A stretch of DNA of 64,000 nucleotides, taken from Lojkania enalia. Its lineage: Eukaryota; Ascomycota; Dothideomycetes; Pleosporales. A model generated the notes under the pieces. It saw only the letters and a list, made by a program, of their open reading frames with translations, had not been told where the DNA came from and searched no databases. Of the stretch, positions 20,702 to 32,774 are shown piece by piece. Location: positions 18,748-82,747 of the forward strand of contig ML986605.1 in NCBI GenBank assembly GCA_010094045.1. The letters are read 5' to 3'. The position numbers and the translations under genes are program-made. Every line of letters starts with the position of its first letter. The stretch's first letter is position 1.

Positions 20702-23700
20702 CAGGGTTGTTAAAAATAAAATTATCGTTTCGTAAAAAATAAATTATCGTACTTGGCGATTATTTTATGCTGAATAATATACGATATTATCGGATAATTT
20801 AGCGCACAAGCCATCTTTCCTCACCAAAATTTATCTCTCATTGTACGAAAGCTATTTTCTTTACTATCATAGCTTTAGAGGATAGCTCTCTAGTTTCTCT
20901 CGACTCTTTTGAATCGCTCGAAGTCTCTAGTAGCACAAGTTGGAAAAATACGTCTAGTATCTATTAATACTATCGCAATCTATTAAAAGATAAGCCTGTA
21001 TAAGATAGTTAAAATTAAAAGCTATATTACTACTCTCTCTATTTATATAGCGCATTATTAACTACAAATATTTAATATTATCTTTAATCGAAGTACTAGA
21101 TTAAATTTAATAGACCTATCCCTTATACAAAAGTAATAGTAGTAAGCTAATTTTAAGAACTTTAGAAACAAGTATTAATCGATAATAAGATAAACAAGTT
21201 AAACTTATTAGTTCTAAAAAATACCTTAAATAATTAAGTTATTAACTAGACTTTTATAAATCTTATTATTATATAAAATCTACTATTTTAAATTGTTAAG
21301 TAGCTAGAATTCTATATATTCTACTAGACATTAAATCTAGAATTAATAAATTCTCTTACAACTACTTATTTAGCTATTAGTAGGTTAATTTATAATTTAT
21401 TTTAGCTGTAAAGAGATATTATATAAAAGAAGGTTTAGTTAGCTTTAATAGATATATATCTTTTAGTTAATATCTAGACTTCTCTAAATAATTATCTTCT
21501 CTTAATAATATATACTTATTTTATTAACTTATAAGAATAATAAATAAAGGCTCTCTTAGCTTTATATATAATAGTAAACTATAGTAGAGAAGAGTAATAG
21601 AATACTATTCTTCTAGTTCTTTAAGACTATAGTATTATATAAAAGCTAGGAGTAATTATTACTAATAACTTAACTATAAATAATATACTTTATTATATAA
21701 TATCTTAATATCTTCTAGATAATAAAGATATTACTTAGAATTTCTTATATTAATAAATCTGCTACTAAGGATATATAATTAATCTTATTATTTAAACTTT
21801 CCTCTTTAATAAGGCTTAATTTAAAAAGATTAAATTATATAATAAAGGGAATATACTTAAGGATAAATTAGATAAGTAAGCTTAAATAGAAAGAGAAGAA
21901 GCTTTTTATATAATAGGTATTTTAAGAAAGCTTTATAATATTATTATTTACTGTCGTTTCTTAGCAAATTATATAAAAGAATTTATTTCTTTAGTATAAT
22001 AGCAAATTCTACTTAACAATTCTATATAGTAGAATAGCTAGTATTAAATATTAAGTATAGTACTTAAGAAAGAGTTAGCTATTAATAATTATATTAAAGC
22101 GAATTTCAAATTACTTAAAAAGAACTATTTTTCTCTATAGGATTAGAGAGCTCTTTGTATAATAAGCTTCTTCTTATAGCTATTCTACTAAACAATTCTA
22201 GAGACTTAAAGTAACTGTATTATACTTAATTAACTTCTTTTTACGATAGACGTTTTTAATAAATATATAGAAAAGTCTTTAAGTTTTTATTATATAAATA
22301 AAGACTTACTTATATAAATTTAATAAGTAGTTTAGAAGTTTAAAGAGTATTATTATAAAATAGATAACTTACCTTTCTATACTACTATACTTATTCTTTA
22401 TCTAAATTATTATATAAAATATATAAAAATTTAGTAGAAATAAGATTACTAAAAGATTATACTTTTTAGAGTAAAAGAGTTTTAGATATAATATTAAGAT
22501 TTATAAATTTAACTAAATTTAGTATTATATAAAATACCTAAAATCGCACCTTTATAAGAATTTAATAAGTTTAACCAGATTGTTAATAAGTTTAATTAAT
22601 AAATTACTTAGCTAATAAGTTAAAATAAATATAAGAATTACTATACTAAGGTACTATATAAAGTTTAAGTATCTTCTTTATAATAGTAGTATAGAAGTAT
22701 ATAAAGAAAACGCTAGCTATAACTTTTAACATTTATAGTAAATATTTTATCTATTCTAGTAATAAGCGATAAACTAGAACGAGTATTTTTAGAAGGTTAT
22801 TATATAATCTTATAGGAGAGAATATAGCTTAGTATATTAAATATTAAATATATAGAATATATAAAAAGTTAGTATTAAAGTAAAATTCTAGTAGAAGATT
22901 TTTAAGATATTTAGAAATATCTAAAATTAAGTATAATATATTATATATATTTAAATTATAAGAAATATATTTAGTCTAGCTTTAAATCTAATACTAACTA
23001 CTACTAAGAACTCTACTAAAAGACCTACTACTCTTATTACTATTATCTTTTAGAGATGCTAAATAAGTACAGCTATAATACTTAGTATATTTATTATACG
23101 TTAGCTTAGAGTTATTATTATTATAAATAGTATATTAAGAAGTATAGTTAGTATAGATATAGTTAGAATATATACTACTAAACTAACTATTAAGAGAGAT
23201 ATATCTAATATACGTAATAAATTCTCCTATATAATTATAGGTGGTAGTATAATAATTATATAGCTAGATATTTAGAGCGTTACGAGAATAGATAAGAAGG
23301 CTCTTAATATAGGATTAGTACTAAAATAAAAGAGTAGTAGTATTAATTCGGTTGTATTATACTACGATAGAAATATTAGCTAAATTATATAGAGAAAAAC
23401 TTTAAGTGTAAATTAAAAAGTTAGTAAGTTTAATAATTTTAGAACTCTTTTTAATAGTTAGATTAAATATATTATAGAATTTAGGCTATTAATTTCTTAC
23501 TATAAAGTAGAAGATCTTACTTAAATAAGCTATAATAAGTAGATAGAAGATTAAAATCTCTTCGTACGTAGTAGAGTTTAGGAAATTAGCTTAATTAGTA
23601 GCTAAACTACTAAATCTAATAATAGTATATCTAATAGTCTAGACTAGATTAGCGCGGAGGATTTAGTTAGCTTAGTTAATAAGAGCTATATAAGCAGTTT

Positions 23701-24149
23701 TATAGCGATTGCTATAAGACTGAAGAGTAGTATTAGTAAAAGAAGGATTGTTAAAGCTCATATTAATATCGTACGAGAGTAAATATAGAAAAGATAAATT
23801 AGTAGTATAAAGAAATAGAGGGAGTTTTAAATATTTAATAGATAGATAACTCGTAATATAATAGTATAGCCGAGGCTGCCTATAAATATACTATATTTAT
23901 ATATACTGTATTTACATTATAAACTAATCAATTAGATATAATATAGTAAATTTAAAAATGCAATCGTACGATAACTAATAAAATTATAGTGTTTGTACAG
24001 ATGCAAACTATTGAGAGAGTTCATAGGTAGCGAGCCTAACCGTCTGCGGTAAAAGATACGATAAACGATAATATACGATCAATAAGATAAAATACCGATA
24101 AAAAACCGATAATCGTATCGTTTCTATCGTTATATCGTTGACAACCCTG
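20702..24149. mobile_element. RIP-mutated hAT-like DNA transposon with 8-bp target duplication
   Basis: The element begins CAGGGTTGT and ends with its exact complement ACAACCCTG; the inner ends keep weaker inverted similarity (runs of ATCGTTTCG-like sequence) after mutation. It is flanked on both sides by TACGTCGC (20694-20701 and 24150-24157). Short inverted ends starting CAG and an 8-bp duplication are the hallmark of the hAT superfamily. The 3.4-kb interior is extremely AT-rich with TpA excess, as expected from RIP; the flanks switch to normal composition within a few bases. On the plus strand long stretches read with mainly TAG/TAA interruptions, which suggests a decayed plus-strand gene, but no transposase motif was identified, so it could also be a non-autonomous element or carry other cargo. 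Confidence 0.8.
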
Positions 24150-24157
24150 TACGTCGC

Positions 24158-24599
24158 AAAGCACCAGACACTTATAGGTAACACCGGTCGGTTTCGTTGC
24201 TAAGCTGAGATCAATTACGATACACCGTAATTATTATGCAGGGCTTGCAAGGGCGTTTCGCACTAACCGGAGTCGTTATTTGCTATAATGAGTGAGTGTT
24301 CGAATAGGGTAATACTTAACCAAACCAAGAGTAGGACAGTTGTCTTCTGTCTAGACCCAGCCTAATAGGTGGGTTCAAAGAAAGATCGAGATGGATGTCT
24401 ATTACGCTTATACTACTATGCAAACTTATAAAAGGCATACAACCGACCCTTAGACTTCCACGACATTACTAGAAAGTTTATTTTAGCTTTGTGTCTACTA
24501 TGGCGCGCAGATATATGCAAGGTAGCTACCCTAGCTGGTATCTTTGTTACGAATATGACTAGTAGTAGTCGGAATGAAGGAATTGCCTTCAACCACATT
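24158..24599. other. Spacer before NLR pseudogene
   Basis: Normal-GC sequence between the hAT-like element and the first recognisable phosphorylase block. It may be the decayed 5-prime end of the pseudogene, but nothing clear can be read. Confidence 0.35.
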
Positions 24600-26640
24600 G
24601 AACCAGTGATATGGTCAGACCGGTTGAACTTATCTGTCGCGCATGAAATGCTGGACGAAGAGCATGAAGCCCTTGAGCAGGACAATTGCGACTACAATAT
24701 CTACTTGCTCGGGCGCACAGGGGAACACAATGTTGTTACCACTTGTCTACTAGCAGACGTGGTTGGCAACGACCTTACAGCAGTGGTGGCGACGCAGATG
24801 TGGTCGGCATTGGAAGCAGTATTCCATATGGCGAGGTTGGCATCCAGCTGGGAGACGTGATTGTTAGCCACCCGCATCAAGGCTTCGGAGGAGTGATACA
24901 ATTCGACTTTGGGAAGTCGGACCTGAGTGGGTTCCAACGAACAGAGTTTCTCTATTCTTTGCCGGTCATATTATTAACCGCAGCTACAAAGTGCGGCATA
25001 ACCAAGTTCAAGGGAAGAGTAAGCCTGTAAAACGCATAGCTAATCTTTGCCGCAATCCTAAATTCACTCACGAGGCTGCCGGGCCGGACGTTCTGTTCCA
25101 AGCGACTTTCAACCAGGAAGGCGGACCGACCTGCGGATCATGCGGAGCAGAGAGACGGACTGATCGGGCGCCACGAGCGGCAAAAAAGCCCGTGGTTCAC
25201 TACCACACAATTGCATCGGGCAACCGGGTCATTAAAACATGCAACCAACAGGAACGCTATAAGCGGCCAGTTTGGCGCAATCCTCTACTTCGACGCGGAG
25301 GCAGCAGGTCTCGTGAACAGCTTTCCATGTCCCGTCATCCAAGGCATCTGCGACTACGCCGACTCGCCCATGAACAAGAATTGGCAGCCGTAAGCGGCGG
25401 AACAGTAGCGGCATACGCTAAGGAGCAGTTGCTAGAAATTCCGCTGGCGGAGGAGTTGAAGACGTAGACGGCGGATGAAGCGACGAAAGGTTAGTGTAGC
25501 TAGTGTAATCCTACACGGAAGAATGAGGCTGATGTGCCGCATAGCAAGGCTGGGCGCCGACTGTCTCCCTTCCGTTCCTACGAAACCGGCCGATTGGTCG
25601 GCCGAGACGCAGAGCTCGATAAACTGAAACAAAAGTTCTTCGTAGATAAAGGACTATTAGAATATGGCGCTCGTAGGCCTCTGCACCATGGGCAAGATAT
25701 AGATCGCGCTACAATTGGCGTACTGGGTCACAGAAAACTGTCCGGATTTCTCTATTTTCTAGGTCCTTGCGCTAGATATGGAGTCATTGAGCAGGTGTGC
25801 GCAGCGATGGCAAGGGCATTAGGGGTCCATTAGCCACGAGAGGGTAAAATGAGCGCCAGGGAGCTAGTGTAGAAATAGCTAAGTGCTAAGAGCATAAATA
25901 GGTGGTTGCTTGTTGTTGTGAGGGTTGACCATCTGGAGCCCCGCGGCGCTGGACGAGGATAAGGCTTGTTAGATCTTTTGCTCGAAAGCGACGTCGGCCT
26001 GACTTTGTCCACATGACAATGAAGCTGGGCAGTTTGTAGCAGGGAGCGATGTGATTGAAGTTGGAAAGATGGAGAGACGAGAGGCGACGGACCTATTGAC
26101 GCTTTGGTCCTAAAGCCTCTACCCAACGACGATGCGCTCATGACGGACTTTCTCGCCGAGCTAGTATCTCTTGCATTAGCCACTACACAAGCGACGGCAT
26201 ATCTCAGCACGAAAAAAGTTCTGTTTCAAAGTGTCCCCGGCTGCACAAGGACTCAGAGAAAGACGCTATCGCCACGATGAGTACTGAATATACCGAAAAT
26301 GGACGATACAGAGACCCAGCGAATGCAGTGGCAAAGGCTTGGACAGTCCGCTTCAATCACATCGTCGAGCATGACACGGTGGCGGCAGACCCATGATCAG
26401 TCAAATCTGACGATGAATTGACCCTCTGCCGGTCGGCTGATGGGACTGGGTCAAATAAGGGCTGGTGCTTATCTGGCAACCAAATCCAGCCGGTCGGAAC
26501 ATGACTTAAGCTACGGGTTAGCATCGCGCGCTGCAACGTTAGTTGAATACTTAGAGCTAGCTGTCTAGGAAAATGATCTTGAGTCATACGCCGTCGACAA
26601 CACGACCGCACCAAAGTCTTAGAAGATTACAATGTCCATT
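24600..26640 (+). pseudogene. Broken NLR-type gene: nucleoside phosphorylase + NB-ARC
   Basis: Fragments of one protein appear in order in changing plus-strand frames. The nucleoside phosphorylase (PNP_UDP) domain is seen as LDEEHEALEQ, LGRTGEHNVV (about 24700), LGDVIVSHPHQGFGGVIQFD (about 24855-24915), AGPDVLFQATFNQEGGPTC (about 25080), VHYHTIASGNRVIK (about 25195) and GLVNSFPCPVIQGICDYADS (about 25307-25366). An NB-ARC region follows: GRLVGRDAELDKLKQKFF (about 25580), NRWLLVV (about 25899) and LSTKKV-like and later pieces up to about 26600. In fungi this architecture belongs to NOD-like receptors linked to nonself recognition. At least four frameshifts and several stops break it, and any C-terminal repeat domain is unrecognisable. 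RIP-like decay is milder than in the transposons, so small indels did most damage. Confidence 0.85.
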
Positions 26641-27226
26641 CTCTTGCTTCTGAAAACGACGAAATTGGTTCTCAGATGTCAAACGAGGCGATCAAGGTGA
26701 GACTGACCGGCTAGGCTCTGGTCGACGTCTTCTTGGCCGAGTTTCCTCAATTTAGAACACTGTGTGAGAAAGTTTTGGCCCGGCTTGACAAACAGCACTT
26801 GGCACAAAACTGACGATGGCTCCTTAGATAATTCCACTAGAACCTCTTGACAGAGGCCAAATCTAAGGGGGAGAGGGCTGTAGCCAGATTACTATTACGG
26901 CAAAGACGAGGCGGCTGCGGGTCGGCCAACGACTCATCGTCCGAATCGAAACGGAACAGGACCTTGCTGGGTAGGACAAAAGAAAAAAAAAAAAAAAAAA
27001 TTCGAAGCTCAAGGCTCTAGTGATGAATCCACGGAGCCCAAGGTGCAGGGTGAATTTCCTTTCACTTCTAAGCTGAAACGATTTCTACAAGAGTCACGGT
27101 AACTAGACATTTCATCGACAAACTTAGCCAAGGCTTGGGTAGAGGGTAGCATGTAGGTGAGGTGGAATTGGCGGTCGCTGTAGGCGCGAAAGCGAATCCT
27201 TTAGGATGGCGAAATTCAGTTATTCT
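26641..27226. other. Decayed spacer with poly-A tract
   Basis: No coding potential is seen. An A-run of 18 bases ends at 27000. The stretch may include unrecognisable C-terminal remains of the NLR pseudogene. Confidence 0.35.
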
Positions 27227-27454
27227 TGTGGTGAGAGGCGAATCTTGTCTCAGGGAGGGAGATGAGGAGCTGAACTCCTTTGATTGAGGATGGCTAGTAG
27301 GCCATATTTATGTATATAGGAAAGGGTATATTAGCTGATATCTAGCATGATTTGATATTGTGCGACGGTATCCGATACAACCTGCAACCGGATAACTTGT
27401 TCCCGTACGGTAGTAGGAAATCGTACTCAGTGGACTCGCCAAATCCCTATCACA
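27227..27454 (-). repeat. Solo LTR of a Ty1/Copia family, with 5-bp target duplication
   Basis: A 228-bp sequence begins TGTGGTGAGAGG and ends CTATCACA, with TG..CA ends. It is flanked by ATTCT on both sides (27222-27226 and 27455-27459). It is clearly homologous over its length to the LTR at 60565-60769, which belongs to a minus-strand Copia element; orientation is given to match that copy. It is much less mutated than that copy. No internal region adjoins it, so it is a product of LTR-LTR recombination. Confidence 0.9.
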
Positions 27455-28109
27455 ATTCTGGCGATGTGTGTGTTTCCTTCGTAAAATACCCATTGCCCTA
27501 ATTACGTTACATAGAACCGCGGTAAGCGATAGTAAATGGACACATCCACTGAAAAACACGAGCTCATGAAAGGGGTACTCGATTTAATGGACAACACTCC
27601 GCTGTCGCCAAACTAGCGTAGAGTAAGGAGGGCACGGATGCCACCAATTGCCTAGTTTCATAGGCATATTCCAAACAGCGCCTGTAGCTCCGCCAGCTAA
27701 GTCAACATCCACAGCAGCCTCGAGATACACACCATCAAGTTTCGCCGCATCGACACCTTCGCTTCCTCCCGGTAGCCAACATGGCGCGGCGCTCCCGAAT
27801 TCGTCTTACTACCAAAGAGCTCCCGTCACAGGCCCGCAAGGCCAGACAGCCACCCAAGAATGGCCTAATCAGATTCGAAGCCATATCTTATTTTGTGTTC
27901 AGGAAAGGAGACGAAGAATAGCCCCTGATTTCGCCATCATCAGTCGGTCCAAAAATGTCTCCTAAAACTTGTACTCCGGAAAAGACTTTCTACAAGTCAT
28001 TTTCCCTTTAAACATTAAGTGCACAAATGAGAGTAAAGCGTGTCTTGAAAGCTCTACTTTATTTTCCCATGTGGCAGGCTTCTCTACCGTGGTTCAGGTC
28101 CATTTAGCT
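27455..28109. other. Spacer, no gene
   Basis: Normal-composition sequence between the solo LTR and the 3-prime end of the HET gene. One open frame (27648-27965) lacks an ATG and any domain and was not accepted. Confidence 0.4.
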
Positions 28110-30284
28110 CTATCTGATCAAAAACTCCTCAGCAGAATCTACTAATTTCTCGTGTTCTCTATCTTCATCACCTGAGTCGTCCACTGCCATTTCAATCGTT
28201 ACCAACGCTTCACCATCCATCAATCCGAGCACGAAGCAGGAGCCAACAAGCTCAAACTCCATATCGGACTCTGAGGTATGGCGAAGAAGTACAGGCGTTG
28301 TGCAACGCCTCAAGACACATACCACATCCCCTTCCGTCATTCCTGGAGGCCCAATGCCAATATATCCAGACTGGGTACGAAAGAGGCGATATCCAGCGCG
28401 AATCCAGGAAGACATTCTCACCTCTAGTTGCTGATCAATGGGATATCCAGTCTTGGACCTCAAGATATCTACTCCTCTGTTTCGAATGGCGGGAGTTGCG
28501 CGCAATTCATCCACCCCCCCTGATGACTTCACCAACTCCGGCCAAGTCCGCCTAAGCTCCTCGTCACTCATTTCGCTAAATTCGATTTCGGTAGCAAAAT
28601 TAAATTCACCAGACGGCCAAAAGTTGGCCTTCAATGTCTGCGCGAAGCGCATCCCTGGGTCGATTCCCAATTTCTCTAGTCGATTTCTAAGCAAATTCTG
28701 AGACTCTTTTGCGAAACTATCTTCCGGGAGAATCAACGATAGAAATGAGAGCACCCTGAGCAAAACCGGATCTGAATCGTGTTTAAAGTCGAGTCTCTTA
28801 TCAACCTCGCTAAACTCATGATCAAGGTACAAGGTTCGCATTAAGGCTTGAAGAATGGGGATTCCAGTCTTGTACAGCTTTCCCCTTCCCCCAAGTTCTA
28901 GGAGTATGCTCTGGCAAGCTTGAAACATTTGCTCGGACCTAAGAGGTATGTTTCTAGCTTCAATAGCGGAGACGGCGCCACAAGTGCGACCGTGGATTCT
29001 GAGAACAAGTCCAGGGAGGAGAGGGAATCCAGGTGGGGGAGTCCCAGGGAAAGGATCGAGCCAGCCGTCGGCATTGTACCACTCCGGGTTTATAGGGTGA
29101 TGCCAACCGGTCTTTGAAATGCGCTCCCAATTCGGAATCCAGGATGGTAGTCCAGCAATTGGGGGATGGCCGAGCCCCGAGCCTGCCCAGAGAATGACAT
29201 TGTGAAGTTGATGCATGATACACCCAACAGCAAATTTTCCATACGTATCTTTCACGGATTGTGCATAGTTTGGCGTAATAGGGAGACTACAGATTCCATT
29301 GAGGCCAAATATAATGTCCCGAGGGTTCGTGGCAAGGTTCGTCGAGGCTCTTGCCAAGACTTTGAACAGGTCTGCTTGCAGGACCTTCTCCTCCATTCCT
29401 AGGTAGTCACCCTCCTTCAGTTGTCTGATGAGATCGACATGATCCCACCTGAGGCTGGTGCTGTGCTTGAACTTATTCCATATCTTAGACTGGTAGAGCC
29501 TCAAGCTATTGAGAAGACCAGCAATATAGAGGCAGAATTTCCGACAGTTGACAAGCTGAGTCCAAGTCACAGTTGATTTACCTAGAACTAGTAGAATTTG
29601 GCGGCCTAAAACCACCTCTTGAATAATCCAGATCCGAGTCCAATAGGGTAGAGATAGGAAGGCCTGCACCAAAGACCAAGAACGCTCAGTCAACATTGAT
29701 GCCACATGTTGTGATAAGGAGCTTGTAGCTTCATCATCAAACCTGAAGACTCCATTGTCTTCTTCAAGACCTTCATCTTCGTCGCGGCGACAATTGGATA
29801 GAAAGTATTCCCAAGCATTTGAAAGACTGATTACAATGTCGAGTGCTTGGCTGGTCTCATCACTATCTGCGCCCAAATGAGAGATCACAATCAATGCACT
29901 TTTATAGATGCGATCCATGTTTCGCACCTGAATAGCCTTTTCGTCGTTATCAGCTTGATTGATAGATAAGGCGTCAACCCAAATGTAGCTAGGCGAAGGC
30001 CTCTCATCATGCGAGCAGTGGTCGCGGAAAAATCTGAGGGCGAGGGCAAGATTAACGCCAATTTTCATAGACCGATCGTTTATTATAACGTCCTCGGACG
30101 CCACAGAGGGATCTCCCCATACGTACGACAGAGCTGCGAACGGAGGACAAGTCGCCTCTGCGAGATCAACGGCCCTGAGCTCGCAAACGAGCTTTTCGGA
30201 GATGTGCGCAGCTTCTTTGACGCGTATCAGACGAGTGTGTTGGCCAGTTGACGGCAGAGCTGAGTAGATCACGCTCGTATCCAT
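28110..30284 (-). CDS. HET-domain (heterokaryon incompatibility) protein
   Basis: An intronless gene of 724 residues from the ATG at 30284; the frame is open 26 codons further without ATG, and MDTSVIYSALP fits the family start. The HET domain (PF06985) lies at about residues 40-200 with its three conserved blocks FAALSYVWGDP, YIWVDALSINQADN and VRNMDRIYKSALIVI. The C-terminal part carries the block YRLFRTQSGYIGIGPPGM, then GDVVCVLRRC and FELVGSCFVLGLMDGE, found in the long HET proteins. HET domains trigger cell death upon incompatible hyphal fusion in some proteins of this family; most members are of unknown role. The gene looks intact and shows no RIP, though it borders the AT-rich block. 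A short acidic C-terminus ends the protein. Confidence 0.93.
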   Translation of the reverse strand: MDTSVIYSALPSTGQHTRLIRVKEAAHISEKLVCELRAVDLAEATCPPFAALSYVWGDPSVASEDVIINDRSMKIGVNLALALRFFRDHCSHDERPSPSYIWVDALSINQADNDEKAIQVRNMDRIYKSALIVISHLGADSDETSQALDIVISLSNAWEYFLSNCRRDEDEGLEEDNGVFRFDDEATSSLSQHVASMLTERSWSLVQAFLSLPYWTRIWIIQEVVLGRQILLVLGKSTVTWTQLVNCRKFCLYIAGLLNSLRLYQSKIWNKFKHSTSLRWDHVDLIRQLKEGDYLGMEEKVLQADLFKVLARASTNLATNPRDIIFGLNGICSLPITPNYAQSVKDTYGKFAVGCIMHQLHNVILWAGSGLGHPPIAGLPSWIPNWERISKTGWHHPINPEWYNADGWLDPFPGTPPPGFPLLPGLVLRIHGRTCGAVSAIEARNIPLRSEQMFQACQSILLELGGRGKLYKTGIPILQALMRTLYLDHEFSEVDKRLDFKHDSDPVLLRVLSFLSLILPEDSFAKESQNLLRNRLEKLGIDPGMRFAQTLKANFWPSGEFNFATEIEFSEMSDEELRRTWPELVKSSGGVDELRATPAIRNRGVDILRSKTGYPIDQQLEVRMSSWIRAGYRLFRTQSGYIGIGPPGMTEGDVVCVLRRCTTPVLLRHTSESDMEFELVGSCFVLGLMDGEALVTIEMAVDDSGDEDREHEKLVDSAEEFLIR

Positions 30285-30600
30285 GCAGCAGTGCCAAGAT
30301 GGCGTGAGATATCGTCGTGGATGCAAGAAGATGGCAAGGCACAGTATGCGACGACGGGGCAAGGAACTCTGAAAATATGAATCGGTAGGGTAGGGGTTTG
30401 AAGGTGTCTTAATGTCTAAGAATCAGATGAACAAGCAAGACAGCCCACCTAGGTACCTAGCCATTCTCGAGTTGATCAGCTGATGTGCGGTTCTATCTAG
30501 CGCAAACTTAATTAGTATTTTGACATCAACATACACTACTAGTGAGATAGCTACACTATCGAGACAGCTACTACATTAGAATTCTTGACTTTACAGGCGG
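30285..30600. promoter_or_regulatory. Upstream region of the HET gene
   Basis: It should hold the HET gene promoter. AT content rises here towards the right. No motif was assigned. Confidence 0.4.
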
Positions 30601-30900
30601 ATAATATTACTACACCAGCATCAATTTTACCAATATTTTCACTAGGAGATAGATGTAAGCAGGAGGGGGTGGAGACTGTATAGGGTGGTATAGATAGATG
30701 TATTGATGGTGTACTGTGGTGTTCCCCTTGACCTCTCGGTCAAGGTACGGCGGGGGAATATATAGTACATGAGACTGCTTAGTCAAGGGCTGCACCGCTG
30801 ACCAGGCACGTGACCTGAGCTTACACACCCCCTCAGGTATGAACGTGTTCGAATCTGATACAATAAATAAGAGAGCAGTAGAAAGATATATAAAAAGATA
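30601..30900 (-). repeat. Probable LTR end of a decayed Copia-type element
   Basis: On the minus strand a purine tract CCTGAGGGGGTG (complement of 30826-30837) is followed at once by TGTAAGCTCAGG, the layout of a polypurine tract and LTR start. The tract resembles those preceding the LTRs at 48826 and 60769. The LTR body keeps normal GC to about 30715, while sequence to the right of 30840 becomes strongly AT-rich. The far LTR end and any target duplication could not be found. Confidence 0.4.
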
Positions 30901-31253
30901 TAATCTAGTATAGCCTAGCCTTATTAAAACCTTAAAACCCAGTAGAATAAAATTAAATAAAAGAGTACTAGTATATTAAAAAAAAAAAAATATCTAGTTA
31001 TAAGCTATAATTAAACTTATAGTAATTATATATAATTATAAACTTTAATTAACCTTATAGTAGTTATATATAATTATAAGCCTTTTAGACTTATAATAGT
31101 TAGACTAGTAAATAGAGTATATAATATCTTATCTAAATTAAGATTAGATTTAAAATTCTTAGTTTTAGAGTTAGAATTAAAGTAGAATTCTTAGCGCTAG
31201 AATATAGGTTAGATAGAGGTTTTTAGTATTAAGATTAAGGTTAGGGTAGAGTT

Positions 31254-32695
31254 CTATTATAGTATTCTTATATTCCCCCTAACACCTATATATAGTATAC
31301 TTACTTCTATATATATATCTTCTTTTTCCCTCTTATCTTCCTATTTACCTTATATTTAGCTTACTTCTTAGCTATCCTCTTATACGACACCTAAGATCTG
31401 TATATAGTATACTATACTAAGTATTAGATAAGTCTTATTATTTCTACTTATAACTTCTTATAATATTAAAATAGCTTGTCTAGTTATATAGTAATTGCAG
31501 CTAAATAGCTACTATAGATTTCTAGATAGAAATCTTTATTATTCTCTATCCGGATTTTTTTTCTTCTTTCCTAGTAATATCTAGCTAGAATACTAATCTA
31601 ATAGCTATTCTACTATTTATATAGTAGCTGTAGTAGAAGTTTTAAAATTAGTAATCTAAAATCTAGTAGCTTTAATCTAATCTTAACTTAGTATATACTA
31701 TTATCCTCTAGCTCTAGTTTTCTACTACTTCTTATTTTTAACTCTTAAATTCTTTATATTTTAATAGTAAACTATATATATTTTATATATAGTTCTTATT
31801 TATTAAAATTAAATTCTATTTAAACTAGCTTAATAAAACTAATATATTTAACTATATTTAGAACTAACTTAAATAGTTATAGTAGATATTAGTACTATAC
31901 TTCTATTAAACTATTAAGAAGAGTTAATTCTAGAATCCTAAAATAATTTTTTTATTCTTCTAACGCTTCTATTATAATTTATATAAGAAATAGGAGGTAG
32001 TTTAATATTTTATATTAGTATATTAAAAGAATAATAAGTTGTTTTTTATATACCTTACTTATTTTAAGCGTCTTTTATATAAGATAGATACCTAGTTATA
32101 GTCTAATATATCTTAAATCTTCTTTCTCTATTATAGTTTCTACTTTTCTCTCTACTAGCTCTTTAAAGAGTTAAATAACTCCCTATTCTATTAGTAATAT
32201 AATAACTATATTAAGCTTATTTAGTATATTAATTATTATATTAGATACTAACTAGCTAGCTAAAAATAGTTCTCTTAAACTAATATTTAACTAGTTAAAT
32301 CTTCTTCTCTTAAATATATAGATATTAGTAATATTTAGATAAGATTATACTCTTCTTCTATATTATTAGTCTACTACTATTACTACTATAATTATAACCT
32401 CTACTATAGTTATAGATTTAGGTATTATTAGATTAAAGACTATAACTAGGTCAAGCTATAACTTCTTCTAATAGATATAATACCTCTACTCTATATAAAA
32501 TAAATAGCTAGTTATATTAGATCTTTATATTATAACTATAATTATTAATTATAGCTACTTTTTAAAAGAGGGTACTATTATAGTATTTTTATATTCCTTC
32601 TAATACCTATATATAGGATATTTACTTCTATATATAGTATACTATACTAAGTATTAGATAAGCTTTATTATTTCTACTTATAGCCTCTTATAATA
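31254..32695 (+). mobile_element. Candidate small LTR-type (TRIM-like) element defined by direct repeats
   Basis: A block at 31254-31467 recurs in direct orientation at 32575-32695. The two share CTATTATAGTATT, CACCTATATATAG-like and ATACTAAGTATTAGATAAG sequence; the left copy has about 90 extra bases in the middle. The right copy follows AAAAGAGGG, which could be a polypurine tract, so the repeats may be LTRs of a 1.4-kb non-autonomous element. The interior is RIP-mutated and has no recognisable coding. No target duplication was found, so this stays a candidate. Confidence 0.4.
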
Positions 32696-32774
32696 AGTTT
32701 TTAGCGCTAGGGTATAAGATTAAAGTAAGAGTATTCTATAAAATTCTTTTATAATTATAGAAAATAATTATATA

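Noticed and set aside
27648..27965. Ser/Pro-rich open frame beside the HET gene
   Set aside because: Begins with TTG, low-complexity, no conserved motif.
30848..30860. GTTCGAATC-like T-loop similarity suggesting a tRNA
   Set aside because: No acceptor or anticodon stem can be folded around it; it lies next to the LTR-like end.
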